7,237 nt of DNA from Thermus kawarayensis JCM 12314 (GTDB lineage: Bacteria; Deinococcota; Deinococci; Deinococcales; Thermaceae), in contig BBBL01000074.1 of NCBI GenBank assembly GCA_001311545.1, positions 1 through 7,237 of the forward strand. The letters run 5' to 3'. The first letter of the stretch is position 1, and each line of letters starts with the position of its first letter. Positions 1 through 6,355 of this stretch are shown piece after piece. The translations under genes were made by a program, and so were the position numbers. The notes beneath the pieces were generated by a model. It was not told where the DNA came from, did not search any database, and saw only the letters and a list, made by a program, of their open reading frames with translations.

Positions 1-1274
1 CGCGCCCTCCAGGCAACCGGCCCCTCCACCAGAGATAAACTAGCATGGCCCCGGTCACCCAGGCCTCGGAAAGGACCACCACCCAGGCCATCCCCAGAGC
101 CCCGTGGCGGGGGACCACGAGGAGAGCCAGGGAGACGTTCAAAAGCCCGGCGATAAAGATGACGGCATTGAAGGGGCGGTCCATCCTCTGAGCCAGCATC
201 CACTGGATGCCCAGGAAGTTGGAGAGGGCGATCAGGGGGAGAAGCCACGCCAGAACCCGCATCAAGGCACGGTCCCTTCGTACCCGGGCCCTAGGAGCAC
301 CCGGACCAAGAAGGGGGAAACGTAGGTCAGAGCACCCGCCCCCAAGAAACCCAAGAGGAGGGTTAGCCCGCCCACCCGTCTGGCGAGCCTGGTAGCCTCC
401 AGAGGGTCTTTCTCTAGAAGATAGGAAAAGCGGGGCAAGAACAACTTGTTGAAGGGTTCCCACATAGGTGTCAGGGCCCTGGTAAGCCTCTCGGCGTTTG
501 CGTAGAGGGCCACCTGGGCGGCTGGCGAGAAAAACCCCACCAGCAACACGTTCGCCGTGGTGTAAAGGCTGGCTACCAGGCGAGAGAGAAAGAGGCCAAA
601 ACCTCGCCTGAGCCAAACCCATCCCTCTCTGAATCCTGGGCGGAGCCCACCCAAGACACCGCCCAAAGGAAGCCCACGAAGCTCACGGCAAGGGCTGCCA
701 GGGCCTGAAGATACAGAGGCCAGGCCACCTGCGCCGGGGAGCGCACGAGGAAGAAAATGCCTAGGGTTGCCAGAAAACGGACGGAGAACTCCATGAGGGC
801 TACCGGCCCCATCCGCTCCACACCCTGGAAGAACCAGGCTGGGCTCAAGCCTGTTCCCATGGCGAGGAGAAAGCTTCCTCCCACGAGGCCCGCCTCTCCA
901 CGCAAAGGCGGGAAAAAGTAGAGGACGAGCAAGGCCATCGCTCCAGCGGGTAACAGGAGAAGCCACCTAGCGGCCAACACCCCGCTTAGGATGCCCCGTA
1001 AGACCTGAAGCTCGTGCCGCCACTTGGACACCTCCCGGGTGGCCGAAAGGGAGAGGGCGTACTCCAAGAGCATGTAGAAGTACAGGGAGAGGGCCTGGGC
1101 CAAGGCGAGCTTGCCGAACCCTTCCGGCCCCAAGACCCGGGCCAGATAGGGCAGGGTGATGAAGGGAAAGAGGTAGTTGGCCGCCTGGACGGCGTAGAGG
1201 TAAAGGAGGTTGCGCAGGGTGGGGCTTCGCCACGCCCGTTCCACTCTGGTCCAAAGGCGAGAGGGCAAGCCCAT
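1..1274 (-). pseudogene. Wzx/RfbX-type polysaccharide flippase, two frameshifts, C-terminus cut by window edge
   Basis: A multi-pass inner-membrane protein of the MOP superfamily, which flips lipid-linked sugar units to the periplasmic face for polysaccharide assembly. The N-terminal part (1274 to about 648) carries family features: NYLFPFITLPYLARVLGPEG, then LSATREVS, then SPAWFFQG. The frame then loses one base near 646-648 and resumes as EGWVWLRRGFGLFLSRL and YTTANVLLVGFF. It loses another base near 268, after GPGYEGTV, and resumes as ALMRVLAWLLPLIALSN, open to base 1. Corrected, about 425 residues are visible, close to the usual family length. The ATG at 1274 follows GGAGG at 1284-1288 with a 9-base gap and lies 4 bases after the upstream hexomutase stop, so the two are probably co-transcribed. 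Mid-gene GC is 52-62% in lines I counted, below the flanking DNA. The family call is firm; the transported sugar is unknown. Confidence 0.85.
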
Positions 1275-1278
1275 GAGG

Positions 1279-1599
1279 CTATTCCTCCACCGGCTTCCGC
1301 GCCTCCTCTAGAAGCGCCTGGACCAGCCCGGGGCTCGTGGCCTCCACGTAGACCCGCACCACGGGCTCCGTCCCAGAGGCCCGGAAGAGGACCCAGGCTT
1401 CCTCGTAGAGCCACTTCACCCCGTCCAGGGTGTCCACCCCCCTGGGGGTGAAGCCGGCCAGGGGGCGGGGCTCTCGGAGGGAGGCGAGGTCCAGGAGGGC
1501 CTTCAGAGGGAGGTCCAGGCGGTGGAGGGCGGCGAAGGTGAAGTCCCGGGCGATGACCCCCCGGAAGCCCTCGGTGCCGAAGCGGATGGGCGCGCTCAT
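1279..1599 (-). pseudogene. Phosphoglucomutase/phosphomannomutase remnant with the catalytic middle missing
   Basis: This 106-residue open frame joins the first about 28 residues of an alpha-D-phosphohexomutase (IRFGTEGFRGVIARDFTFA) to its last about 75 residues (VDTLDGVKWLYEEAWVLFRASGTEPVVR...). Members of the family normally have roughly 450-470 residues. The C-terminal phosphate-binding loop RASGTEP is kept. The active-site serine loop (TASHNP type), the metal-binding DGDxDR loop and the GEESGG sugar-specificity loop are all absent, so no mutase activity is expected. The join falls near residues 28-30 and stays in frame. The full enzyme would interconvert hexose 1- and 6-phosphates for sugar-nucleotide synthesis, in keeping with the flippase 4 bases downstream. 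It may be a true deletion or an assembly collapse. The ATG at 1599 has no ribosome site and probably starts a leaderless mRNA. Confidence 0.85.
1284..1288 (-). promoter_or_regulatory. Ribosome binding site of the flippase gene
   Basis: On the minus strand GGAGG lies 9 bases before the ATG at 1274. It overlaps the last codons of the hexomutase remnant. A strong internal ribosome site agrees with this being the second gene of an operon and fixes the flippase start. Confidence 0.6.
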
Positions 1600-1608
1600 C
1601 GGAAAGGA

Positions 1609-1614
1609 AGCATA
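1609..1614 (-). promoter_or_regulatory. Candidate -10 box of the hexomutase-flippase operon
   Basis: The minus strand reads TATGCT here. Transcription would start within a few bases of the ATG at 1599, and no Shine-Dalgarno sequence lies between, as expected for a leaderless message. A weak -35-like TTCCCT lies 17 bases further upstream (1632-1637). Only the position and the TA...T pattern support the call. Confidence 0.4.
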
Positions 1615-1726
1615 ACACGCCCCCAGCCGTAAGGGAAGCCGGAGCGCTCTGGAGAAACCGGAGGGGAGGAGTGACGGCCTGCGGAAAGAGGTCCTGTCCC
1701 TTCCCTCCCCCGCTGATCCATCTGGG

Positions 1727-1732
1727 TAAAAT
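1727..1732 (+). promoter_or_regulatory. Candidate -10 box for the secreted-protein/lptD operon (leaderless)
   Basis: TAAAAT at 1727-1732 is followed by exactly 7 bases and then the ATG at 1740, so the predicted transcription start coincides with the start codon. No ribosome site precedes that ATG. The -35 is poor: TTCCCT at 1701-1706 is 20 bases away. The box faces the opposite hexomutase promoter across about 110 bases. Confidence 0.5.
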
Positions 1733-1739
1733 GGCTCCC

Positions 1740-2246
1740 ATGATCCCCTGGATGCTCTTCGCCCTGGCCCTCTGGGGCCTGGCCCTGGCCCAGGACTGGG
1801 GGCTCACCCAAAGCCAGACCCTCACCGCCCAGGGGGCCAGGGCCTGGCGCTACACCCTCAGTCCCAGGAACAAGGAAGCCCGGGCGCTATGGGAGGCCCT
1901 CTCCCTCCAGTACCGGGACCACCTGCGGGCGGGATACCGGGTGGACCTGGGGGGCTGGCGGCTCTACTTTTTGGGAGGAAGGCTTCGGCTGGAGCGGCAC
2001 TGCCAGGCGGTGAACCCCGCCTGCTTCACCTCCGGGGCCCTCCCCGTGGAGAAGGCCCGGCAGGATCGGTTCCTCTTGGAGCTCTCCGCCCTCCTGGACC
2101 GGGCCCTGAGGGAGGCGGCCCAGACCGGGGGCACGGTCACCCTAAGCCGGCTTTTCCGGGTGGAGCTGAGGCGGAACCAGGCCCCGCCCTACCCGGCAAG
2201 CCCCTCGGGCTGGAAGCCTGAAGGCGGGGTATCCTCTTTCCCATGA
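1740..2246 (+). CDS. Small secreted protein of unknown function, translationally coupled to lptD
   Basis: A 168-residue protein I do not recognise. It begins with a hydrophobic segment (MIPWMLFALALWGLALAQ) that looks like a signal peptide ending near residue 18, so the mature protein is probably periplasmic or at the outer membrane. The mature part is rich in Arg and Leu and has only two cysteines, C88 and C95 (HCQAVNPAC), which could form a disulphide. I chose the ATG at 1740 because a TAAAAT box places the predicted RNA start there. The ATG at 1731 is a close alternative; a GTG at 1671 would add charged residues but has a purine-rich site directly against it. The stop overlaps the next start as ATGA (2243-2246), implying coupled translation with the LptD-like gene and a shared pathway. 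An LptE-like partner role is conceivable, but no similarity is visible. Confidence 0.75.
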   Translation: MIPWMLFALALWGLALAQDWGLTQSQTLTAQGARAWRYTLSPRNKEARALWEALSLQYRDHLRAGYRVDLGGWRLYFLGGRLRLERHCQAVNPACFTSGALPVEKARQDRFLLELSALLDRALREAAQTGGTVTLSRLFRVELRRNQAPPYPASPSGWKPEGGVSSFP

Positions 2247-3861
2247 AGCGGGCGCTGGTCCTGGCCCTTCTCCTGGGGGCCGCCCTGGCGGGCCCCTGCG
2301 GGGAGAGGCCCTACACCTTGGAGACGGAAGAAGGCCTCCTAGGCGGGGAGAACCTGAGCTACGACGGCGAGGTCCTGGTCTTTGAGGGCAGGGCCTGCCT
2401 GGAGCGGGAGGGGCTCTACCTGGAGACCCCCCTCCTCCGCTACCTCGAGGCCCAAAGCGCCTTCCAGGCGGAGGGACTCCGGGGAGAAGCCCAAGGCTGG
2501 CGCCTGTGGGCGGAAAGGCTGGAGGGGAAGACCCTGTACGGGGTACGCCTGGAGAAGGGAAGCCTCAAGGCCGAGGCCGAGAGCCTCCGCCTGGAAACCC
2601 CTCTCCTGGGCCTGGGGGTCCGGCTGGAAAGCCCCGCCTACCGGGTGAGGGCGGAGGAGGCCCGCTTCACCAGGGAGGAGGCCAGGCTCAAGGGCTTCCT
2701 CGCCACCCCCTGCCCCTGTGGGGAGGAGGTGCGCCTTTCCATGGAGGAGGCCCGGTTTGACCCAAAGACAGGAGAGCTTAAGGGGGAAGCCACCTTGGGG
2801 CTATGGGGGCTGGACCTTCCCTTAGGGGAAGCGCGGGCCAGCGTCAACCAACGGCCGGACCTGAGAAACCCTTTGGTCTTAGGAGGCTCGAGTACCGGGA
2901 GCTGGACCCTGGGCCTCCAGGACTTTCCCCTCCCCAGGCCAGGGGAGGAGGTCGGCCGGTGGGAGAGGAGGTTCACTCTCCTGGCCACGGGGCTTGGCAC
3001 CCCTCAGGAAGCCCTGCGCCTGGGCTTAAGGAAGGGGGACGGGGGGCCGAGGTACAGCTCGGGTACGCCCCAGGGGTCCAGGCCTACTGGGATGACCTCT
3101 TCCTTGCGGCAAGCCCCCACCCCCCCGACGCCGACACTCCCCGCCTCGAGGCCCGCTACCGGCCCACCTTCCGCCTGGAGGGCCTGACCTTGAGCCCCTT
3201 CCTGCGCTACGCCGAGACGGGAAGGAGCCAGGGCTGGACCCTGGGGGTGGAGGGGGGCTACCAAAAGACCCTCAGGGAAGGCCCCTTCAGCCTCGCCCTC
3301 TCCCCTGCCCTCTTGGCCGCCCTATACCCCGGGACCCCCTACGCCCCCTACCTGGCGGTGGGAGGCGGCGTGGAGGGAGGGTTCCGGGAGGGGGACCTGG
3401 CCCTGCGGGCGGGGTATGCGGGGAGGCTCGAGGTCCTGGGGAAGACCCCGCCCTTCTCCTACGAGAACCGGGACGAGTTCCAAAGGCTCTTCCTGGAAGG
3501 GCGCCGGGGGCCCTTCGCCCTCCGCTACACCCTGGAAAACCCCCTGGGCAACCGGATGGACCGGCTGGAGGGGGAGTACCGGGAGGAGGCCTTGGGCACC
3601 CTCCGCCTGGGCTACGTGCGGGGAAGCTACGGGGAGATGCGCCTGGCCTACGCCATGCCCCTGCCCGAGCGGACCTGTTGCCAGGCCCTCTGGCTCGCCC
3701 CGGAGCTAGGGTGGGGGGAGGGGGGCCCGAGCCGGTACGGCCTCACCCTCCGCTACTACGACGGGTGCTTCGCCTACGAGCTCAGGGTGCAAAACGTCCT
3801 CAAGGGGCAGTACGATGAGGCCACGGGGCCTGGGTTCTCCTTCGGCCTCAGCCTGCGCTAA
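2243..3861 (+). pseudogene. lptD: LptD/OstA-like outer-membrane assembly protein, one frameshift
   Basis: In the Lpt pathway LptD is the outer-membrane beta-barrel that inserts glycolipid into the outer leaflet. Residues 1-16 form a signal peptide (MKRALVLALLLGAALA). Residues about 24-200 are short alternating strands of the OstA/LptA jelly-roll kind (LSYDGEVLVFEGRACLE, later LESPAYRVRAEEARF). The rest is a barrel-like run of alternating strands with GLTLRYYDGCFAYELRVQ near the end, like the C-terminal Y-x-D-x-C region of LptD, finishing FSFGLSLR. The frame breaks at a G run (3041-3046): KGDGG leads into AEVQLGYAPGVQ if one G is restored. Corrected length is 539 residues, shorter than proteobacterial LptD (784 in E. 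coli). Cysteines sit at 19, 52, 157, 159, 479, 480 and 509; the adjacent pair 479/480 is notable. Its ATG overlaps the stop of the secreted-protein gene. A general OstA-domain barrel with another cargo is possible. Confidence 0.75.
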
Positions 3862-3864
3862 GAT
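3859..3864 (+). promoter_or_regulatory. Candidate -10 box for the coiled-coil gene, containing the lptD stop codon
   Basis: TAAGAT begins with the TAA stop of the LptD-like gene and ends 6 bases before the ATG at 3871. This is the leaderless start spacing also seen at 1727. AGGG at 3865-3868 could instead be a weak ribosome site, so read-through from the lptD operon remains possible. No good -35 is visible. Confidence 0.4.
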
Positions 3865-3999
3865 AGGGACATGCCGGAAGACCGCCTCCTGGAGCGGCTG
3901 GAGAAGCTGGAAGGGATCGTGGAGACCACCGTCCAGGTGCTCCCACCCCTGATCCAGGACCTTTCCCGGCGGATTGACGGCCTCCGGGAAGAGGTCCGC

Positions 4000-4525
4000 G
4001 GGACGGAGGGCAGGCTGGAGGGCCGCATCCAGCAGCTGGAGAACAAGCTGGAGCGCCAGGTCCAAGAGACCCGGACCGAGCTGGAAAACCGCATCCAGCA
4101 GACGGAAACCAAGCTGGAAGGACGAATCCAGGCGGTAGAAACCAAGCTGGAAGGCAGATCCAGGCGGTAGAAACCAAGCTAGGAGAACGAATCCAGGCGG
4201 TAGAAACCAAGCTGGAAGGGCGCATCCAAGAGGTTGAGACCAAGCTGGAGCGCCAGATCCAAGAAACCCGGGCCGAGCTGGAAAACCGCATCCAGCAGAC
4301 GGAAACCAAGCTGGAAGGACGAATCCAGGCGGTAGAAACCAAGCTGGAAGGCAGATCCAGGCGGTAGAAACCAAGCTAGGAGAACGAATCCAGGCGGTTG
4401 AAACCAAGCTGGAAGGGCGCATCCAGGCCGTAGAAACCAAGCTGGAAGAACGGATTCAGGCGGTAGAAACGAAACTGGAAGGACGCATCCAAGAGGTTGA
4501 AACCAGGCTGGAAGAGCGCATTGAA
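4000..4525 (+). repeat. Tandem array of sixteen 33-base repeats encoding coiled-coil hendecads
   Basis: Sixteen copies of a 33-base unit encode variants of xVETKLEGRIQ. The array spans 526 bases, exactly 16 x 33 minus 2, matching the two one-base losses. Variant units such as ETRTELENRIQ and QTETKLEGRIQ recur in a fixed order, revealing the larger duplication inside. Such arrays change copy number easily. Confidence 0.85.
4033..4426 (+). repeat. Direct duplication of a 197-base, six-unit block
   Basis: Block 4033-4229 is followed directly by its copy 4230-4426. Bases 4076-4201 and 4273-4398 are identical over 126 bases, while the flanks of the blocks differ at several positions, so the second copy is not a simple assembly echo. 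Both copies lack one base in the same place (AAGGCAGATCC where AAGGCCAGATCC would keep frame) and both carry the odd CTAGGAGAACGA unit. The block is therefore 197 rather than 198 bases, and each copy shifts the frame. Confidence 0.85.
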
Positions 4526-4634
4526 AACCTGCGCCAGGAGGTGAAGGCCGAGATCAACACCGCCTTCAACAAGGCCATGCTCCTCTTCACCGCCATCGGG
4601 GCGGTCCTGGCCTTGCTCACCCTCTTCCGCTAGG

Positions 4635-4655
4635 GGGGCTCCACCCTCAAGCCCC
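4635..4655. terminator. Possible small hairpin between two converging genes
   Basis: GGGGCT (4635-4640) can pair with AGCCCC (4650-4655) across a 9-base loop, between the coiled-coil stop and the stop of the minus-strand gene. There is no U run on either side, so terminator function is a guess from position only. Confidence 0.2.
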
Positions 4656-5036
4656 GGAGGAAAAGGTTCCGGTCCTCAGGAGGGCGGTAGAGTCGTCGGT
4701 GAAGACCAGGGCCACCGTACCCCTCCCGGTAACCCGCACCCAAAGCTCCCTCCGGCCCAAGACCTCTCCCTCCCACAGGGTGCGCCTTCCCTCCACCACC
4801 ATAACGTGAGGCCCCCGGCCCTGGGCGGGGGTGCCCTCGAGGTCCAGCACCAAGGTGGCCGCCCGGCAGAGGGGAATGGGGAGGGCCCCGCTCGTCCAGA
4901 GGTCCGCCCGCTCCGGCAGGGGGCCGGGAAGGCAAGCCTCCCCAAAGAGAGGCCTCAGGGTGAGGGCCCGGGAGAGGGCGAGGAGGGAGGCCAAGAAGGC
5001 GAGGAGGAAGAAGACCCCCTGGAGGAAGGCCCTCAC
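4647..5036 (-). CDS. Unknown membrane-anchored periplasmic protein
   Basis: This 129-residue product is not recognised. The GTG start at 5036 overlaps the stop of the upstream gene as GTGA. It follows a very strong site, GGAGGAGGAGG (5044-5054), with a 7-base gap, so the start is well supported. Residues about 3-25 (AFLQGVFFLLAFLASLLALS) form one hydrophobic helix, either an anchor or an uncleaved signal. The remainder holds a cysteine pair, C34 (EACLPG) and C58 (IPLCRA), and then beta-strand-like sequence (HVMVVEGRRTLWEGEVLGRREL, VRVTGRGTVALVFTDDSTALL) suggesting a small periplasmic beta domain. Its frame is intact, unlike most of its neighbours. It forms a pair with the upstream gene, and the pair runs away from the LptF-like permease. 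A role in envelope assembly is inferred from position only. Confidence 0.65.
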   Translation of the reverse strand: MRAFLQGVFFLLAFLASLLALSRALTLRPLFGEACLPGPLPERADLWTSGALPIPLCRAATLVLDLEGTPAQGRGPHVMVVEGRRTLWEGEVLGRRELWVRVTGRGTVALVFTDDSTALLRTGTFSSGA

Positions 5037-5315
5037 CGCCCCACCTCCTCCTCCAAGGTGTAGCGGGGCCTCAGGGCCAGGCGGTGCTGGCTGAAGAGCA
5101 CCAGGCGGAGCCGGTACTGCCCCGGGGGAAGCTCGGGCAGGGCGAAGCGGATGGGCCCATCCCCCGCCACTCCCAGCCCAGCCGCAGGCACCCCTTGGCC
5201 TGGCAGAGCCATACCTGGACCCGGTACCCTTCTCCCCCGAGGAGGCGCACCTCCCCCACCCCCTCCCGGGGCAGGGCGGCGTAGGCCAGTAGAGGCCTTC
5301 CTCATTCTTCCTCAC
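5033..5315 (-). pseudogene. Unknown beta-rich protein, frameshifted, probably lacking its N-terminus
   Basis: Coding character runs from about 5290 down to the TGA at 5033-5035. The first part reads YAALPREGVGEVRLLGGEGY and then VQVWLCQAKGCLRLGWEW. The frame loses one base at a five-base run (5161-5165, CCCCC on the plus strand) and resumes as GDGPIRFALPELPPGQYRLR, ending TLEEEVGR. The corrected visible part is about 85-95 residues, rich in beta-strand pattern with two cysteines (LCQAKGC), as in small periplasmic domains. No signal peptide remains. The GTG at 5315 would open the frame, but it needs a further shift near 5285 and overlaps the LptF reading frame, so I think the true start has been lost. 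It overlaps the following gene by GTGA. Function unknown. Confidence 0.5.
5044..5054 (-). promoter_or_regulatory. Strong ribosome binding site inside the upstream coding region
   Basis: On the minus strand GGAGGAGGAGG lies 7 bases before the GTG at 5036. It also encodes the last glutamates (EEE) of the upstream gene. It decides the start of the membrane-anchored protein and implies coupled translation of the pair. Confidence 0.6.
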
Positions 5316-6352
5316 CGCCGTCTACCTCTTCGGCTTCTTCTACGCCGGGGCGAGGTGGCTGGAAGGGGTACCCCTCTCTAAGGTCCTCCGCTGGCTCTCC
5401 TACCACGTGCCCGGGGTGCTGGTGCAGGTCTTCCCCATCGCCCTGGTCACGGCCACCGTCCTCCTCTTTGGGCGCCTGGCCGCAGAAGGGGCCCAGTTCG
5501 CCCTCCTTTCCGGGGGATCCCCCTCTTCCGGGCGGCCTTCCCCCTCCTGGGAATCGGGGCCTTCCTCTCCCTGGCCTCCCTCTACCTTCAGGAGTACGTG
5601 GTCCCCGAGGCCAACAACCGGGTGCGGGTGGCCTGGTGGGACGAGATCCACACCCAGGGGGCGGGGCTTTTCCGCCTGGTGGGGAAGGAGATCCCCATCG
5701 GACAGGGGAAAAGCCTTTACTTTGAGGCTTTGACATGGCGGCCAAGGAGATGGTGGGGGTGCGCATCAGCGCCTTCCAGGGGAAGGTGGGCACCTTCCTC
5801 TTCGCCCAGCGGGGGACCTGGGAGGACAAGACCCTTTACCTCCGGGACTACCGCCTCTACCGGGTGGACTTCCAGGAGGTGCCGGGGCTGGAAGGGGCCA
5901 AGGACCTCCTCGCCCAGGTGCGCAAGGTCTTCCGGGCGGCAAGCCGGGGAGAGCTTCTGGAGGTGGAGTCCGACCTCTCCCGGGCCCGGGCCATCGCCGA
6001 CTACGCCGACACCTTCAGCTTCGGCCAGGATAGCCTGAGCGAGGCCTGGCGGAAGCTGAAAAACCCCTTCCTCCCCCCTGCCGACCGCCTTAGGGCCAGG
6101 CTGGAGTTCCACTCCAAGCTGGCCCTGCCCCTGGCCAACCTGGTCCTGGTCCTCCTCTCGGCGGCCATGGCCCTGCGCTACGGGCGGAGCGCCGGGCTCG
6201 CCCTGGGGATGAGCGTGGTCCTCTCCTTGGCCTACTACGGGGCCTTCTTTCTGGGGCGCTCCCTGGCGGGCCTCGGGGCCCTGCCCCCGGAGCTTGGGGC
6301 CTGGGGGGCCAACCTGCTCTTCCTTTTCCTCGGGGTGCGGGCCCTGCGGTAG
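5293..6352 (+). pseudogene. lptF: LptF/LptG-family permease (YjgP/YjgQ type), N-terminus missing, two frameshifts
   Basis: LptF and LptG are the inner-membrane subunits that, driven by the LptB ATPase, extract glycolipid and pass it to the periplasmic bridge. Three frames make one protein. Frame one from 5293 holds the end of helix 1 (FFLTAVYLFGFFYAG), helix 2 (VQVFPIALVTATVLLFGRLA) and AAEGAQFALLSGG. One G is lost at 5512-5516. Frame two gives IPLFRAAFPLLGIGAFLSLA, the family-typical VVPEANN and the start of the periplasmic jelly-roll. One base is lost near 5729-5731. Frame three, from MAAKEMVGVRISAFQG, completes the jelly-roll and the last three helices (LEFHSKLALPLANLVLVLLS onward), ending at TAG 6350-6352. 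About 350 residues remain. No start codon exists before FFLTAV: a stop lies at 5290-5292, so about 15-25 N-terminal residues are missing. LptF and LptG cannot be told apart here. Confidence 0.85.
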
Positions 6353-6355
6353 ACT
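6350..6355 (+). promoter_or_regulatory. Candidate -10 box overlapping the lptF stop
   Basis: TAGACT includes the TAG stop of the permease and lies 6 bases before an ATG at 6362, the same arrangement as at 3859. The ATG opens only a weak Gly/Pro/Arg-rich frame, so the box may drive the bshA transcript, with a leader of about 130 bases, rather than a leaderless gene. Confidence 0.3.

Larger units (their letters stand above)
3871..4633 (+). pseudogene. Tail-anchored coiled-coil protein of 11-residue repeats, two identical frameshifts
   Basis: As given, the frame from the ATG at 3871 stops at 4168-4170 after 99 residues. Restoring one base at about 4154 and one at about 4351 gives 254 residues ending at the TAG at 4631-4633. 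The N-terminus (MPEDRLLERLEKLEGIVETT) is helical. Next come 16 tandem 11-residue repeats (4000-4525), consensus xVETKLEGRIQ, which should form a long charged coiled coil, about 26 nm if one straight helix. After NLRQEVKAEIN comes a single hydrophobic C-terminal helix (AMLLFTAIGAVLALLTLF), so the protein is probably a tail-anchored membrane protein with a cytosolic coiled coil; there is no signal peptide. The pattern recalls DUF1640-like bacterial proteins, but I cannot confirm that. Function unknown. Unless corrected, the product is soluble and lacks the anchor. Confidence 0.75.

Noticed and set aside
1671..1739. Earlier GTG start for the secreted protein at 1671 behind a purine-rich stretch.
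   Set aside because: The Shine-Dalgarno-like sequence touches the start codon, and the extension is unlike a signal peptide. The TAAAAT box fits a leaderless start at 1740.
986..1825. 279-codon minus-strand frame across flippase, hexomutase and promoter region.
   Set aside because: It is an out-of-frame shadow rich in Gly/Pro/Arg, and recognised protein families occupy other frames of the same strand.
2803..3030. Separate gene starting at 2803 in the second LptD frame.
   Set aside because: Before about 3040 this frame is low-complexity Gly/Pro/Arg sequence. It becomes barrel-like only after the G run, so it is the continuation of the LptD-like gene after a frameshift.
4140..4175. Programmed ribosomal frameshift at the first repeat break.
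   Set aside because: There is no slippery heptamer or obvious downstream stimulator, and a stop follows within a few codons. A simple missing base in GGCC explains both sites.
3706..4440. Long minus-strand open frames over the coiled-coil repeats (up to 244 codons, repeated VSTAW motifs).
   Set aside because: They are the antisense of the 33-base repeat and stay open only because the repeat lacks stops in that frame. The plus strand gives a sensible coiled coil with a membrane anchor.
4000..4525. Regular direct repeats suggesting a CRISPR array.
   Set aside because: The units are contiguous 33-base coding repeats without unique spacers, and they translate as heptad/hendecad-like helix.
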